A DNA stretch of 33,640 nt, taken from the NCBI GenBank assembly GCA_043812455.1, contig JBDRMB010000035.1:1-33640 (forward strand), read 5' to 3'. Both the position numbers and the translations under genes were made by a program. Shown one piece after another: positions 1 to 7,958 of the stretch (within the stretch, counting starts at the first letter, position 1; every line of letters begins with the position of its first letter). The notes under the pieces are model-generated. The model saw nothing but the letters and a program-made list of their open reading frames with translations. It searched no databases and was not told where the DNA came from. Source of the DNA: JABHQR01 sp043812455. GTDB lineage: Archaea; Nanobdellota; Nanobdellia; Woesearchaeales; GW2011-AR9.

Positions 1-4
1 TGAT

Positions 5-814
5 ATGGTACAAAAAACCCTTAATACTCTTATTCAAGCATTACTTCCGATTGCAGCTGCAGCAACATTTGCATGTAGTAATGGATGTAATGATGGTTTG
101 GCTAATAATAATGGTAATAATACCGAAGATGATCTTGGACCATATACTGAAGAAGATTTTGGATTTGATTGTTATGCTCTTGAAGGTACCATTCAAGGTG
201 AAGACCCTAACTATTCTACATTTGAAGGTGCAGAAGTTAAGTGTGATTTTATCATGCCAGAAAATTTTATGGGAACAATTAATTATATTGGCGGAACTTG
301 TGGTTTGAACCATCTTAATGATAGTTATATTAGTGGCAATTTTCCAATGAGGTGCACAAATAGAACTATTTTAGAAAATGGTGAAGAAGTTAAAACAAGT
401 GAAAGTTTACCTTCTGTAGAATTTAGAATAAAAGATGATCCTTATGTCGATACTTTAAGCATAAAAGCAACTTTTTACAAAGTGTATTTAGAAAATCAAC
501 CCCCAACTTCAGTTAATCATGGCATTAATTTAGGGTTGTATGAAGTTGGCCAACCAATTAATCCATTAAACTTATTAGAAGAAGGTGAAGTTGAAGATCG
601 TGAAGATTATTTCAATGGACTAGCAGATTATACCAATAATCTAAAATGTAAAGTTATTGATGGAGAAATATCTGGTGTTACAGTTGATGAAAACTGTGAA
701 GTAAGTGGTTATTTGAACAACATTGGTGAGCAATCAATGGAAGTTGTTGTAGTTGATCCACAAGGTGATGAAAGTAATCCTATTTCAATTACAGTTGAAG
801 GATATCAAACTTGA
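5..814 (+). CDS. Secreted lipoprotein with C-terminal Ig-like domain
   Basis: A 269-residue surface protein of unknown role. The N-terminus has a short basic start, a hydrophobic stretch (about residues 9-22) and a lipobox-like TFAC ending at Cys24, followed by CSNGCNDG and an Asn/Asp-rich linker, so it is probably lipid-anchored outside the cell. The last ~100 residues (from NQPPT) form an Ig/cadherin-like domain with the sequence VVDPQGD. It is paralogous to the protein at 10848-12632: both share DREDxxxG...DYxNxLKC, VDxxCxVSG and VDPQGD, and both have Cys-x-x-Gly-Cys after the lipobox. Only four bases precede the start, so its promoter and any upstream start cannot be judged. The surface location is inferred from the leader; the function is not known. 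Confidence 0.85.
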   Translation: MVQKTLNTLIQALLPIAAAATFACSNGCNDGLANNNGNNTEDDLGPYTEEDFGFDCYALEGTIQGEDPNYSTFEGAEVKCDFIMPENFMGTINYIGGTCGLNHLNDSYISGNFPMRCTNRTILENGEEVKTSESLPSVEFRIKDDPYVDTLSIKATFYKVYLENQPPTSVNHGINLGLYEVGQPINPLNLLEEGEVEDREDYFNGLADYTNNLKCKVIDGEISGVTVDENCEVSGYLNNIGEQSMEVVVVDPQGDESNPISITVEGYQT

Positions 815-820
815 AAACAA

Positions 821-847
821 TTTTTTAATTTAAATTCTTTTTTAAAA
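821..847 (+). terminator. T-rich tract after the first lipoprotein
   Basis: Runs of six and seven or more T separated by AT bases start seven bases after the stop codon. Archaeal RNA polymerase commonly terminates at such tracts without a hairpin. Functional assignment is inference. Confidence 0.35.
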
Positions 848-925
848 TAAGTTTAATCTAGGATTTTTATCACCACTCATAGCCTTACCACTTTCAACTA
901 ACGTTTCAATACTTTCTTTTGCCAT
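842..925 (-). CDS. Possible 27-residue small ORF
   Basis: An ATG at 923-925 opens a 27-codon frame reading MAKESIETLV... and ending ...RLNLF before TAA at 842-844. The first residues resemble the MAKRSLLE start of the lipoprotein at 10848 and its remnant at 9384. Part of its coding sequence is the reverse complement of the 17-bp repeat shared with 9313-9329. It could be a decayed 5' end of a relative of those genes or a chance frame. No homolog is recognised. Confidence 0.2.
   Translation of the reverse strand: MAKESIETLVESGKAMSGDKNPRLNLF
862..878. repeat. 17-bp repeat, first copy
   Basis: GATTTTTATCACCACTC occurs exactly here and at 9313-9329. A diverged form lies at 10777-10790, just after the ATPase stop codon. 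The two exact copies bracket the whole minus-strand RHS operon. Confidence 0.7.
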
Positions 926-987
926 AAAAATTCAAAAAGTTTTCTTTAATGGTGGTGTAGTACAACATTTGGGTATCATTTCGTACG

Positions 988-1015
988 GCACAAGAAAACA
1001 AAGTGTTTTCTGTGC
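988..1015. other. Strong inverted repeat (hairpin)
   Basis: GCACAAGAAAACA pairs with TGTTTTCTGTGC across a 3-nt AAG loop, giving 12 base pairs with a single bulged A. It lies in the intergenic space and is followed by CGCTCACTATGTTCACTTAG, a kind of repeated CTCACT/TTCACT text. It could be a transcription end, a small structured RNA or the end of a mobile element. None can be chosen from sequence alone. Confidence 0.5.
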
Positions 1016-1202
1016 GCTCACTATGTTCACTTAGCCCCACATGAATAAACTTTAACCTCCATTAATTGTAAAATTTATTTTTTATTTTAATCTGTGCGTA
1101 ACTTTAGCGTAGAATTTCGGTTCATTTATATAGTTTGTGCTGGAGAATTATATTAATAAATTTGATAAAAAAGATTTCAATAGTCATAAATTATAATTTG
1201 CT

Positions 1203-4200
1203 CTAGGTTTTGATTATTTCTTTAGAATATTTGTTCTTAACTCTTACTTTTAAATCTTTAGTAGAATTATTATCACTATTTATTTTAACAACCTTTTTAT
1301 TAACTGTAGGTTCTTTTTTAATTTTTATAATTCTTGGTTTTTGTTGAAAGTTGTTTTCTTCTTCTTCCCCTTTGTTATCTCTTATGGGTTTCCAGTGAAG
1401 ATAATTGTTTTCTTCTGGAAGTTGTTCTTGTGGTTCTGGACAGACAACATCAAATTCGTAAATATTATTGCTATAATCTTCTTCTAAGATATCTTGATCT
1501 TTATTTACTTCAAAAGTTAATGTAGTTTCACATTCTACATTTTTGATGAATTGATCAAGAATATCACTATTTGAACCAAGGTATGGAATTATATCAGATA
1601 TTTCCCAAGAAGGATTACAAGCATTACAACTTAAAGATATATTAACATTGTTTACATCTGATCCATCATTCACTAAAAAATAAGATATTTCAGCTGGATC
1701 TTCAGGAATATCCATAGAATTTATAATAAGACCATAAGATATACTTAATTCAGGGGTTAAACTCCAACAATCTTCCTTGGAAAAATAAAAATAATCATTG
1801 CTATAATTTGCTCCTATTTGAGACACTGAAGAAACAACATGAAATTTTAAATCATCTGAACAATCATAAGAATAGTTTATTTGGTTAATTATTTCTGATT
1901 CTGGCCCATAATTCTGTTCAACTACAATATCTAAAGTATTACTACTATTGAGTCCAACAGCAATTCTTCCATCACAATCAATATTTCCATCGTTACCGCT
2001 AGTTATTTCAAAAACAGCATCTTCTGGATTCTGGAATGGCTGGGTAATTAATTCTACATTACTAATGAATAAGTCACGTGTAAAATCAGGCAGATCAATA
2101 TGCTCAATCACTAAAGGACCATTATCATCTTCCTCATCATCACTGAAATTTATTAGTTCAATATGGTCTATCACTAAAGGACCATCATCATCATCATCAC
2201 CATCACCATCACTGAAATCAAATATCTCGATATGCTCTATTACTAAAGGATCATTGTTGTCATCATCATTTTCATCATAAACTTCAACATGAACTTCTTC
2301 ATTAACAAAACAATATCCATCGTCTGCAGTAACATCAATGTAATAATCTCCTTCATCCCCTACTTGTGTCTGCCATTCGCCATTTTGATTAAAGTAATTT
2401 GAGTAAGTAATATTTAGACTATCTCCGTCAGGATCGTTAACTTCAATTATTGCCAAATGTCCTTCTACAACATCAACATATGATTCTACTATTGGACAAT
2501 CATTAACAAAATAACACCCGATACCCCATGGAAAATAATGAATACCATCACAAGACTCTAGCATTGATGGAGCATCTATTTCTGATGGGGAATGTACTGG
2601 ATTTCCTTGATATGTAAAATCATAATGTTCATTATTGAACCAAATATCTAAAATATTTCCAATAGAATCATAATTATAAGTTACTTCATAATCATCTGTA
2701 CCACTATTTGAAGTCCTATTAACTCCAGTTAAACGATCTAAATCATCATAAACCATTTCAAGTTCAATATTATTTTCTAAATCATCAATCGACATAATAT
2801 TACCTACATCATCATAAGTATATTCTAACTCTTGAACAGAACCAGTAGTTTGAATTTCTCTTAATCTCAAAGTATCGCTATAATAATCATAATTTGTTTG
2901 AAGATTATTATCATAATCAACTTGTTCTTTAGCTCCAGAATCTTCATAACTTACATCATTAATAATTTCAAAATTGTTTTCTTTAACCTTATTAACAGAA
3001 TTACCATCATTAAACTCATACTGAATTTCTTTTGAACCACTATCTAAATTAATTTCAGTAACTCGATCTTTAGAATCATAATCATACTCTCTTGTAAAGA
3101 TTTCACCATCAATAATTATTTCTTCAAGTTCAACTCGTAACCGGTCATCATATTCATATTCAATTTGATAATTTGGTTTAGTAATTCTTGTAAGAGTTCC
3201 GATCGTATTAAGATCATATTCAAAATGTATGCTTTCTTGAGTACTGTTCTTATAAGTAATACGATTTAATTCATCATAAGACATACCAATAAGATTTCCT
3301 TCAGAATCTTCTTGAGTTAACAAGTTGCCTTCACCATCATAAGTGTAATCCCAATCACCAAGGTCGGGATCTTCAAGGCTGGTCATTCTTCCTAAATAGT
3401 CATAATAAAATGTAAAAACATTTCCTTCAGAATCTATGATTTCTGTTAAAAGGTCTAAATCATTATAAAAGTACTGAGTACTATCTAAATTTCCGTTGTT
3501 AAATTCTGTGATAAGGTCTGTGTTCCAAAATCCATCATGATAATATTTTTTATAATTTCCATTTTCATCAGTTACTTGGGTATAATATTTTGTGTATTCA
3601 TTCTCAATTGTTGAACCGTCTGGTTTTGTAATTATTGTTTCTCTTCCTAATGGATCATATTGATAACTTATTTTTTCAACGTTAGTATCTGGGTTAGAGT
3701 AGGAACTTGTAGCAGAATGGCTGTAAGGGTGGCTGATATCAGAGATTTGATTATTTTCATCGTAATATATATTAGTTAAAATGTCATTTGAATCTGATTC
3801 ATCATCTTTTTTGGTTTGAATTACTTTGCCTAAACCATCATAATAATAAATTGTATCGTAAGTTTCACCAGAAGTCTCTTTTTCATTTTTGATTACATAT
3901 TCCGGTGCATTACCATCAAAGTAATAATCATAAGAGATAGTAGGGTCATTGGGTGTATCGTATTCCTGGATTTCTTTAGTTATTCTTCCATATTCATCAT
4001 ATTCATATTCAGTTAAGTAGTTGTTTGGATCTTCATCTAATATTATGTTTCCAGTACCAGGATCATATTCATAGTGATAGACTTGATTAAGAGCATTAGT
4101 TACATCTTCTACATAAAGATTATAATTATCATAAATGTAAGTAGTAGTATAACCATTATCATCAGTTTCTTCAACTAAATTTCCATAAGAATCATAATCG

Positions 4201-7022
4201 TAAAGATGTTCCTTATAATTGTTAGATCCACTGATCAATTCTTCAGTTTTGGTTAATCCTCCATAATTACCAATATTGCCATAATTCAAATTATCATAAT
4301 AAAATCTAGTTTCTTTGACAACATCAATATCATTTTCGTCACGAACCTCTTCTAACATTGGCTTATTAACAATCCATTCAGCAGTATTGTAAACATAATC
4401 ATAATGGGTGTACCGTTCGTTATTAGTTACTCCAACTTCCCCGTCTTCATGTTTTTCTATAACATTACCATAATTATCATATTCCAAATAAACACAATAA
4501 TCATAATAATTATTACCACCATTATAATTTCTATCACAACTGTCATCAAGTTCAACAACATAATTCAGGTTTTGATTGTAAACATAATTATTTGATTTCA
4601 TGGAATATCTATCATCATTACTATCATAGATTGTTGTTTGGTATTCTATCCCCGTTAAAGGCTTATCTTGATGAAATAAATGTTCTACATACGAATTATC
4701 AGGTTTTATTTCTATGACTTCATCAAATCCTTGAAATTCTCTTAAATCATAGTTATATTTTCCACCTTCATACTCGTAATTATAAGTCAAAATTTGGTCA
4801 TGAGCACCCCACATATCATTATCAAATGCAATTGAACTAACAAGCCACACATTAAATCCTAATTCTCCACCATTTGGCTGATATTCCGTGGAACTTTCAT
4901 AATCAAAAGTTATTTCCGCACCATATTCGTTAGTTATTTTTTCTAGAAGAAAATTTTTAGCACCGTTGTTAATATAAGCCATGTCGCCATTCTTGATATA
5001 ATCAATAAGCCCATCACCATTAAGTTCTATTAACCTTGAATCAGTAGACTTAAATCCAGGGCTATATCCAATATCTTCCACAAAATCGTCTAAAGGTTCC
5101 CAAGCATTAGTATCCCAATCCCATTCGTAGCCGTTATTTATATATACACCGCTGTCAGTACCAGGCCTACTTTTTAAAATATCAATTAAACCATCACCAT
5201 TAACATCTGCTAACCTTATTCCAAGATCATTTGCTAAAGATCCATCACAAGTACCTTGGTCATACTCATCTCTAAGAAAATCTGTTGGTGGATTCCACGT
5301 ATTACTCAAAATGAAATCTTTACCATCATTGATATAAATTTCATCATAATATTCATTATCAGCATCATTATCATAACTAACAAGCATATCGTTTAATCCA
5401 TCTCCGTTTATGTCTATGAAATAAACACCCTGATTAACACCCCACTGAATTTCACAGTCATAACCTAAATACTCGCCGTTAGCAAAGTTGTGAGGTGATA
5501 ACCAATCATTATTTATATAAATCCATTCATTACCATTATTAATATAAGTACGAATACCTTCATTAAGATAATCAACTAAACCATCACCGTTTACATCTAC
5601 TATTCTTTTGTTATTATCATACGAATAATCAAGAAAATAGGCATTATAATCCCAATCTACAAATTCTGGGATGTCATAATTGTGTGGATTCTGATAATCA
5701 GAAAAAGTAGCACCGGTATTAATATGAAGTCCTAATTCATTACTAGGAAGATCATCATCACAGTCACCATCATTCAACTGGCTTCCAACAAGGAAATCTG
5801 TATAACCATCACCATCCACATCAGATAACCTAACGCCTCTGTCTGTACCTTCCTGTCGATCTCCTCTGAACGTAAAAGCAAAAGGAATGTCCCAATTACT
5901 CGAGGTCCAACCATTTCCGTTATTTAACCAAACGTCAACTTCTGCTTCGTCCCAATCATCACCTGCATATTGATATGCATACAAATAATCTATCAGACCA
6001 TCACGATTAATATCAACAAAACGTTGACCTTTATCAAAATCTTCTTCAATTTCTGAAGGAAGATCATAATTAGTATCTCTGCTCCATCCAGTAGATTGTT
6101 CATAGTAATCAAATTGAACATTGTTTAAAGTACCACCAGAACTTCCTTTTTCTGTGATAGTATCTAACATGATACGTTCGCCAAATTCATCTGGAAATGT
6201 ATAATAATCTAATTCGTAACTTCTGATTAAATTGTTATCATAATAAATTTCAATTTCATCTAAGGCATAAACATTTCCTTTTTCATGTCCTTGCTCAAAA
6301 ATCTCTCTTCTGATTAAAGTATTAGCGTCATAAGAAAATATAACTTCAGCATCACCATAACTAATAGTATAAATTTTAAGTCTTCCATTAGCATTATAGT
6401 AATAATAATCAATCTCATTATCATAAACATCTTTAATTATGTTCAAAGCCCAGATTGAGACATAATTCTCCTCACTAGATTCCATGGTACTGTCTGTATC
6501 AGTTCCAAATTCGTAGACAGTACCGTCTGTTTGGTATACAAACCATTCATCAGAAATATATTCAATTTTCAAGTAAGTTTCAATCTCTGTACGATATTCA
6601 TCACCACCAATCGGGATTAATTTGTGTCTTGCTCCGTTAAGGTAAAGTTCATAATAATCATCAGAAGTGTCGCTTCTGGTGTAATTGATATTACGAACAA
6701 TTTCAAATCTGTTAAGATCCCAAGCATAACCTAACGATGTTGGGATAGCATTGGTTGATTGATGATTATAATTTAATGATATTGCTGGCTTAAGTCCATT
6801 AACTCCTTCCGGAACTTTAATTGGATATGAATAAGTTGCTGCTCCACTAAATAAATTTACTGAACCAACTCCATTAATGTTAATATTTTCAAATTCTGGA
6901 ACTGCAGCGTCGTCCATGTATCCCATATAAGATTCCATGTATGGGTTAACATCTGCGTTTACTGGAAATGCTGATAGGATGAATATTAATAGTACAAATG
7001 TTGCTAGCAGTTTAGTTTTCAT
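1203..7022 (-). CDS. Giant secreted SpvB/FG-GAP/RHS (YD-repeat) protein, TcB-like
   Basis: A 1939-residue exported protein with a signal peptide at residues 1-23 (ends AFPVNA). Residues ~45-330 resemble the SpvB/TcB N-terminal domain (ATYSYPIKVPEG, LKPAISLNYN). Residues ~335-680 hold six FG-GAP/VCBS-type repeats with DxNxDGLxD calcium-loop signatures, for example DVNGDGLVD; the sixth begins ELNGDG, losing the first Asp. Residues ~760-1460 are YD/RHS repeats (YDxxGN, YxYDxxGR). Then follow an Asp-rich triple repeat (~1588-1646), two CARDB-like beta domains (~1650-1860) and a basic C-terminal tail. The usual RHS core (DPxG motif) and a C-terminal toxin are absent; both occur in the short protein at 7959-9230. 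It is the last gene of the minus-strand operon and overlaps the preceding ORF by 11 bp. The TcB-like order is seen in the sequence; the toxin-shell role is inference. Confidence 0.92.
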   Translation of the reverse strand: MKTKLLATFVLLIFILSAFPVNADVNPYMESYMGYMDDAAVPEFENININGVGSVNLFSGAATYSYPIKVPEGVNGLKPAISLNYNHQSTNAIPTSLGYAWDLNRFEIVRNINYTRSDTSDDYYELYLNGARHKLIPIGGDEYRTEIETYLKIEYISDEWFVYQTDGTVYEFGTDTDSTMESSEENYVSIWALNIIKDVYDNEIDYYYYNANGRLKIYTISYGDAEVIFSYDANTLIRREIFEQGHEKGNVYALDEIEIYYDNNLIRSYELDYYTFPDEFGERIMLDTITEKGSSGGTLNNVQFDYYEQSTGWSRDTNYDLPSEIEEDFDKGQRFVDINRDGLIDYLYAYQYAGDDWDEAEVDVWLNNGNGWTSSNWDIPFAFTFRGDRQEGTDRGVRLSDVDGDGYTDFLVGSQLNDGDCDDDLPSNELGLHINTGATFSDYQNPHNYDIPEFVDWDYNAYFLDYSYDNNKRIVDVNGDGLVDYLNEGIRTYINNGNEWIYINNDWLSPHNFANGEYLGYDCEIQWGVNQGVYFIDINGDGLNDMLVSYDNDADNEYYDEIYINDGKDFILSNTWNPPTDFLRDEYDQGTCDGSLANDLGIRLADVNGDGLIDILKSRPGTDSGVYINNGYEWDWDTNAWEPLDDFVEDIGYSPGFKSTDSRLIELNGDGLIDYIKNGDMAYINNGAKNFLLEKITNEYGAEITFDYESSTEYQPNGGELGFNVWLVSSIAFDNDMWGAHDQILTYNYEYEGGKYNYDLREFQGFDEVIEIKPDNSYVEHLFHQDKPLTGIEYQTTIYDSNDDRYSMKSNNYVYNQNLNYVVELDDSCDRNYNGGNNYYDYCVYLEYDNYGNVIEKHEDGEVGVTNNERYTHYDYVYNTAEWIVNKPMLEEVRDENDIDVVKETRFYYDNLNYGNIGNYGGLTKTEELISGSNNYKEHLYDYDSYGNLVEETDDNGYTTTYIYDNYNLYVEDVTNALNQVYHYEYDPGTGNIILDEDPNNYLTEYEYDEYGRITKEIQEYDTPNDPTISYDYYFDGNAPEYVIKNEKETSGETYDTIYYYDGLGKVIQTKKDDESDSNDILTNIYYDENNQISDISHPYSHSATSSYSNPDTNVEKISYQYDPLGRETIITKPDGSTIENEYTKYYTQVTDENGNYKKYYHDGFWNTDLITEFNNGNLDSTQYFYNDLDLLTEIIDSEGNVFTFYYDYLGRMTSLEDPDLGDWDYTYDGEGNLLTQEDSEGNLIGMSYDELNRITYKNSTQESIHFEYDLNTIGTLTRITKPNYQIEYEYDDRLRVELEEIIIDGEIFTREYDYDSKDRVTEINLDSGSKEIQYEFNDGNSVNKVKENNFEIINDVSYEDSGAKEQVDYDNNLQTNYDYYSDTLRLREIQTTGSVQELEYTYDDVGNIMSIDDLENNIELEMVYDDLDRLTGVNRTSNSGTDDYEVTYNYDSIGNILDIWFNNEHYDFTYQGNPVHSPSEIDAPSMLESCDGIHYFPWGIGCYFVNDCPIVESYVDVVEGHLAIIEVNDPDGDSLNITYSNYFNQNGEWQTQVGDEGDYYIDVTADDGYCFVNEEVHVEVYDENDDDNNDPLVIEHIEIFDFSDGDGDDDDDGPLVIDHIELINFSDDEEDDNGPLVIEHIDLPDFTRDLFISNVELITQPFQNPEDAVFEITSGNDGNIDCDGRIAVGLNSSNTLDIVVEQNYGPESEIINQINYSYDCSDDLKFHVVSSVSQIGANYSNDYFYFSKEDCWSLTPELSISYGLIINSMDIPEDPAEISYFLVNDGSDVNNVNISLSCNACNPSWEISDIIPYLGSNSDILDQFIKNVECETTLTFEVNKDQDILEEDYSNNIYEFDVVCPEPQEQLPEENNYLHWKPIRDNKGEEEENNFQQKPRIIKIKKEPTVNKKVVKINSDNNSTKDLKVRVKNKYSKEIIKT
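2085..2262 (-). repeat. Triple PLVI(E/D)HI-Asp-rich repeat inside the large RHS protein
   Basis: Three tandem copies read PLVIEHIEIFDFSD, PLVIDHIELINFSD and PLVIEHIDLPDF, separated by Asp/Glu runs of 5-9 residues. The DNA copies share near-identical blocks around CACTAAAGGACCAT. The repeat lies between the YD-repeat region and the CARDB-like domains, so it looks like an acidic, perhaps calcium-binding linker. Confidence 0.85.
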
Positions 7023-7338
7023 TGTCCTTTAACTTGAATTTGTTAGGAAAATCTTCTTCTGTGAAAATAGTAGTTTTTAATATATAATCAATAACTTCTT
7101 CAATAGTATCAAAATCCTTCAATTCATGTCTTTTTGAAGGTATATCAGATTCAGACATACCATATCTTTCATCTAAATCAATATCATAGTCATTTATTTT
7201 CAAACGTATTTTACCTTCGCTAAGCCAAAACAGGACATAAATTACAAAATTTCTCGATTTATTGTCTTTGTAAATTCTTGAAATTCTTACTTTTTTATGG
7301 TTTAACAAATGATTCTTTATCTTGTTTAAGTTTAACAT
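7012..7338 (-). CDS. Small protein in RHS operon, candidate immunity protein
   Basis: A 108-residue soluble protein without signal peptide or membrane segment. The first half has basic, beta-rich text (KKVRISRIYKDNKSRNFVIYVLFWL); the second half is acidic (YDIDLDERYGMSESDI) and ends with a helix (TIEEVIDYIL). No family is recognised. It starts one base after the preceding stop codon and overlaps the start of the 1939-residue RHS protein by 11 bp, so it is translated as part of the operon. Small acidic cytoplasmic genes directly after an RHS C-terminal toxin are typically immunity proteins in bacterial polymorphic toxin loci, and this is the basis for the suggestion. It could protect against the toxin at 7959-9230 or act with its neighbour; function is inference. 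Confidence 0.8.
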   Translation of the reverse strand: MLNLNKIKNHLLNHKKVRISRIYKDNKSRNFVIYVLFWLSEGKIRLKINDYDIDLDERYGMSESDIPSKRHELKDFDTIEEVIDYILKTTIFTEEDFPNKFKLKDNEN

Positions 7339-7339
7339 T

Positions 7340-7942
7340 TTAATCGTGTTTTTTCATCTTTTCTAATTTTTCCAAAGACTCTCTTGCAAATAGTAATGCC
7401 CTTGGATTTCTATCATCAGAATTTAAGATATTCTTAATTGAATTGACACAATTTGAGCAACCAATTATGGCAGCAGCATTTGCAACATCTCCTGCAACAT
7501 AATTTTTATCTTTGACAAATTTGTCAATTATTTTTCTAAAAAATTCGCAATATCTTTCATTTTCGATTTCACTAAATGAAGTGAGATAATAACAAAATGA
7601 ACTAACAATATGGGGACTTAATCTTGACTTCAAAGCATCATTCATTAAGCTTTCTATAATTTTATCACTAATCTTGGCTTTATTTAGTCCTAATAATGAA
7701 AAGAAATGTAACATGAGATAATATTTATTTCTATTTTTATCAATAATATGTTCTATGTTTTCTCTTTCTTCATCACTAAGTTTAATTGAGAATATATTTC
7801 CGGGTTTTGGAGAATTATTTGACTTAATAAACTTCCAATACAATTCTAAAAACTCGTTAGGTGAAAATGGTCTTTTATTTAAATTGTAAATTTGGTCTAA
7901 TTCTGCTATTAACTCATTAAATTTCTTATTTATATTTTCCAT
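7340..7942 (-). CDS. Helical-repeat protein after RHS toxin, candidate immunity protein
   Basis: A 200-residue, almost wholly alpha-helical cytoplasmic protein with no signal peptide. The middle and C-terminal parts read like HEAT-type helical repeats (DKIIESLMNDALKSRL, GDVANAAAIIG, NPRALLFARESLEKLEK). The start codon is 16 bp beyond the stop of the secreted RHS core protein and the next gene begins one base after its own stop, so it is co-transcribed. It is the first gene after the toxin-bearing ORF, which is the usual immunity position in polymorphic toxin systems, and HEAT-like folds occur among known immunity families. I do not recognise the exact family. The immunity role is inferred from position. 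Confidence 0.82.
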   Translation of the reverse strand: MENINKKFNELIAELDQIYNLNKRPFSPNEFLELYWKFIKSNNSPKPGNIFSIKLSDEERENIEHIIDKNRNKYYLMLHFFSLLGLNKAKISDKIIESLMNDALKSRLSPHIVSSFCYYLTSFSEIENERYCEFFRKIIDKFVKDKNYVAGDVANAAAIIGCSNCVNSIKNILNSDDRNPRALLFARESLEKLEKMKKHD

Positions 7943-7958
7943 CTTAATAATGTGTCTC

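Larger units (their letters stand above)
815..1202. other. 388-bp intergenic stretch with repeat copy, hairpin and a possible small ORF
   Basis: No long gene lies between the first lipoprotein and the end of the large RHS gene. The stretch holds the T-rich tract at 821-847, a 17-bp repeat at 862-878 also found at 9313-9329, a possible 27-codon minus-strand ORF (842-925) and a strong inverted repeat at 988-1015, followed by the pyrimidine-rich GCGCTCACTATGTTCACTTA. Nothing recognisable was seen from 1045 to 1202. Confidence 0.6.

Noticed and set aside
2183..2212. CATCATCATCATCATCACC-type run that reads as poly-His on the plus strand
   Set aside because: It is the antisense of the Asp-rich linker in the minus-strand RHS protein. 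It is not a tag or a vector sequence.
1948..2280. Plus-strand 110-codon frame rich in Ser
   Set aside because: It lies antisense within the large RHS gene and its Ser runs mirror the Asp codons of the repeat. There is no promoter.
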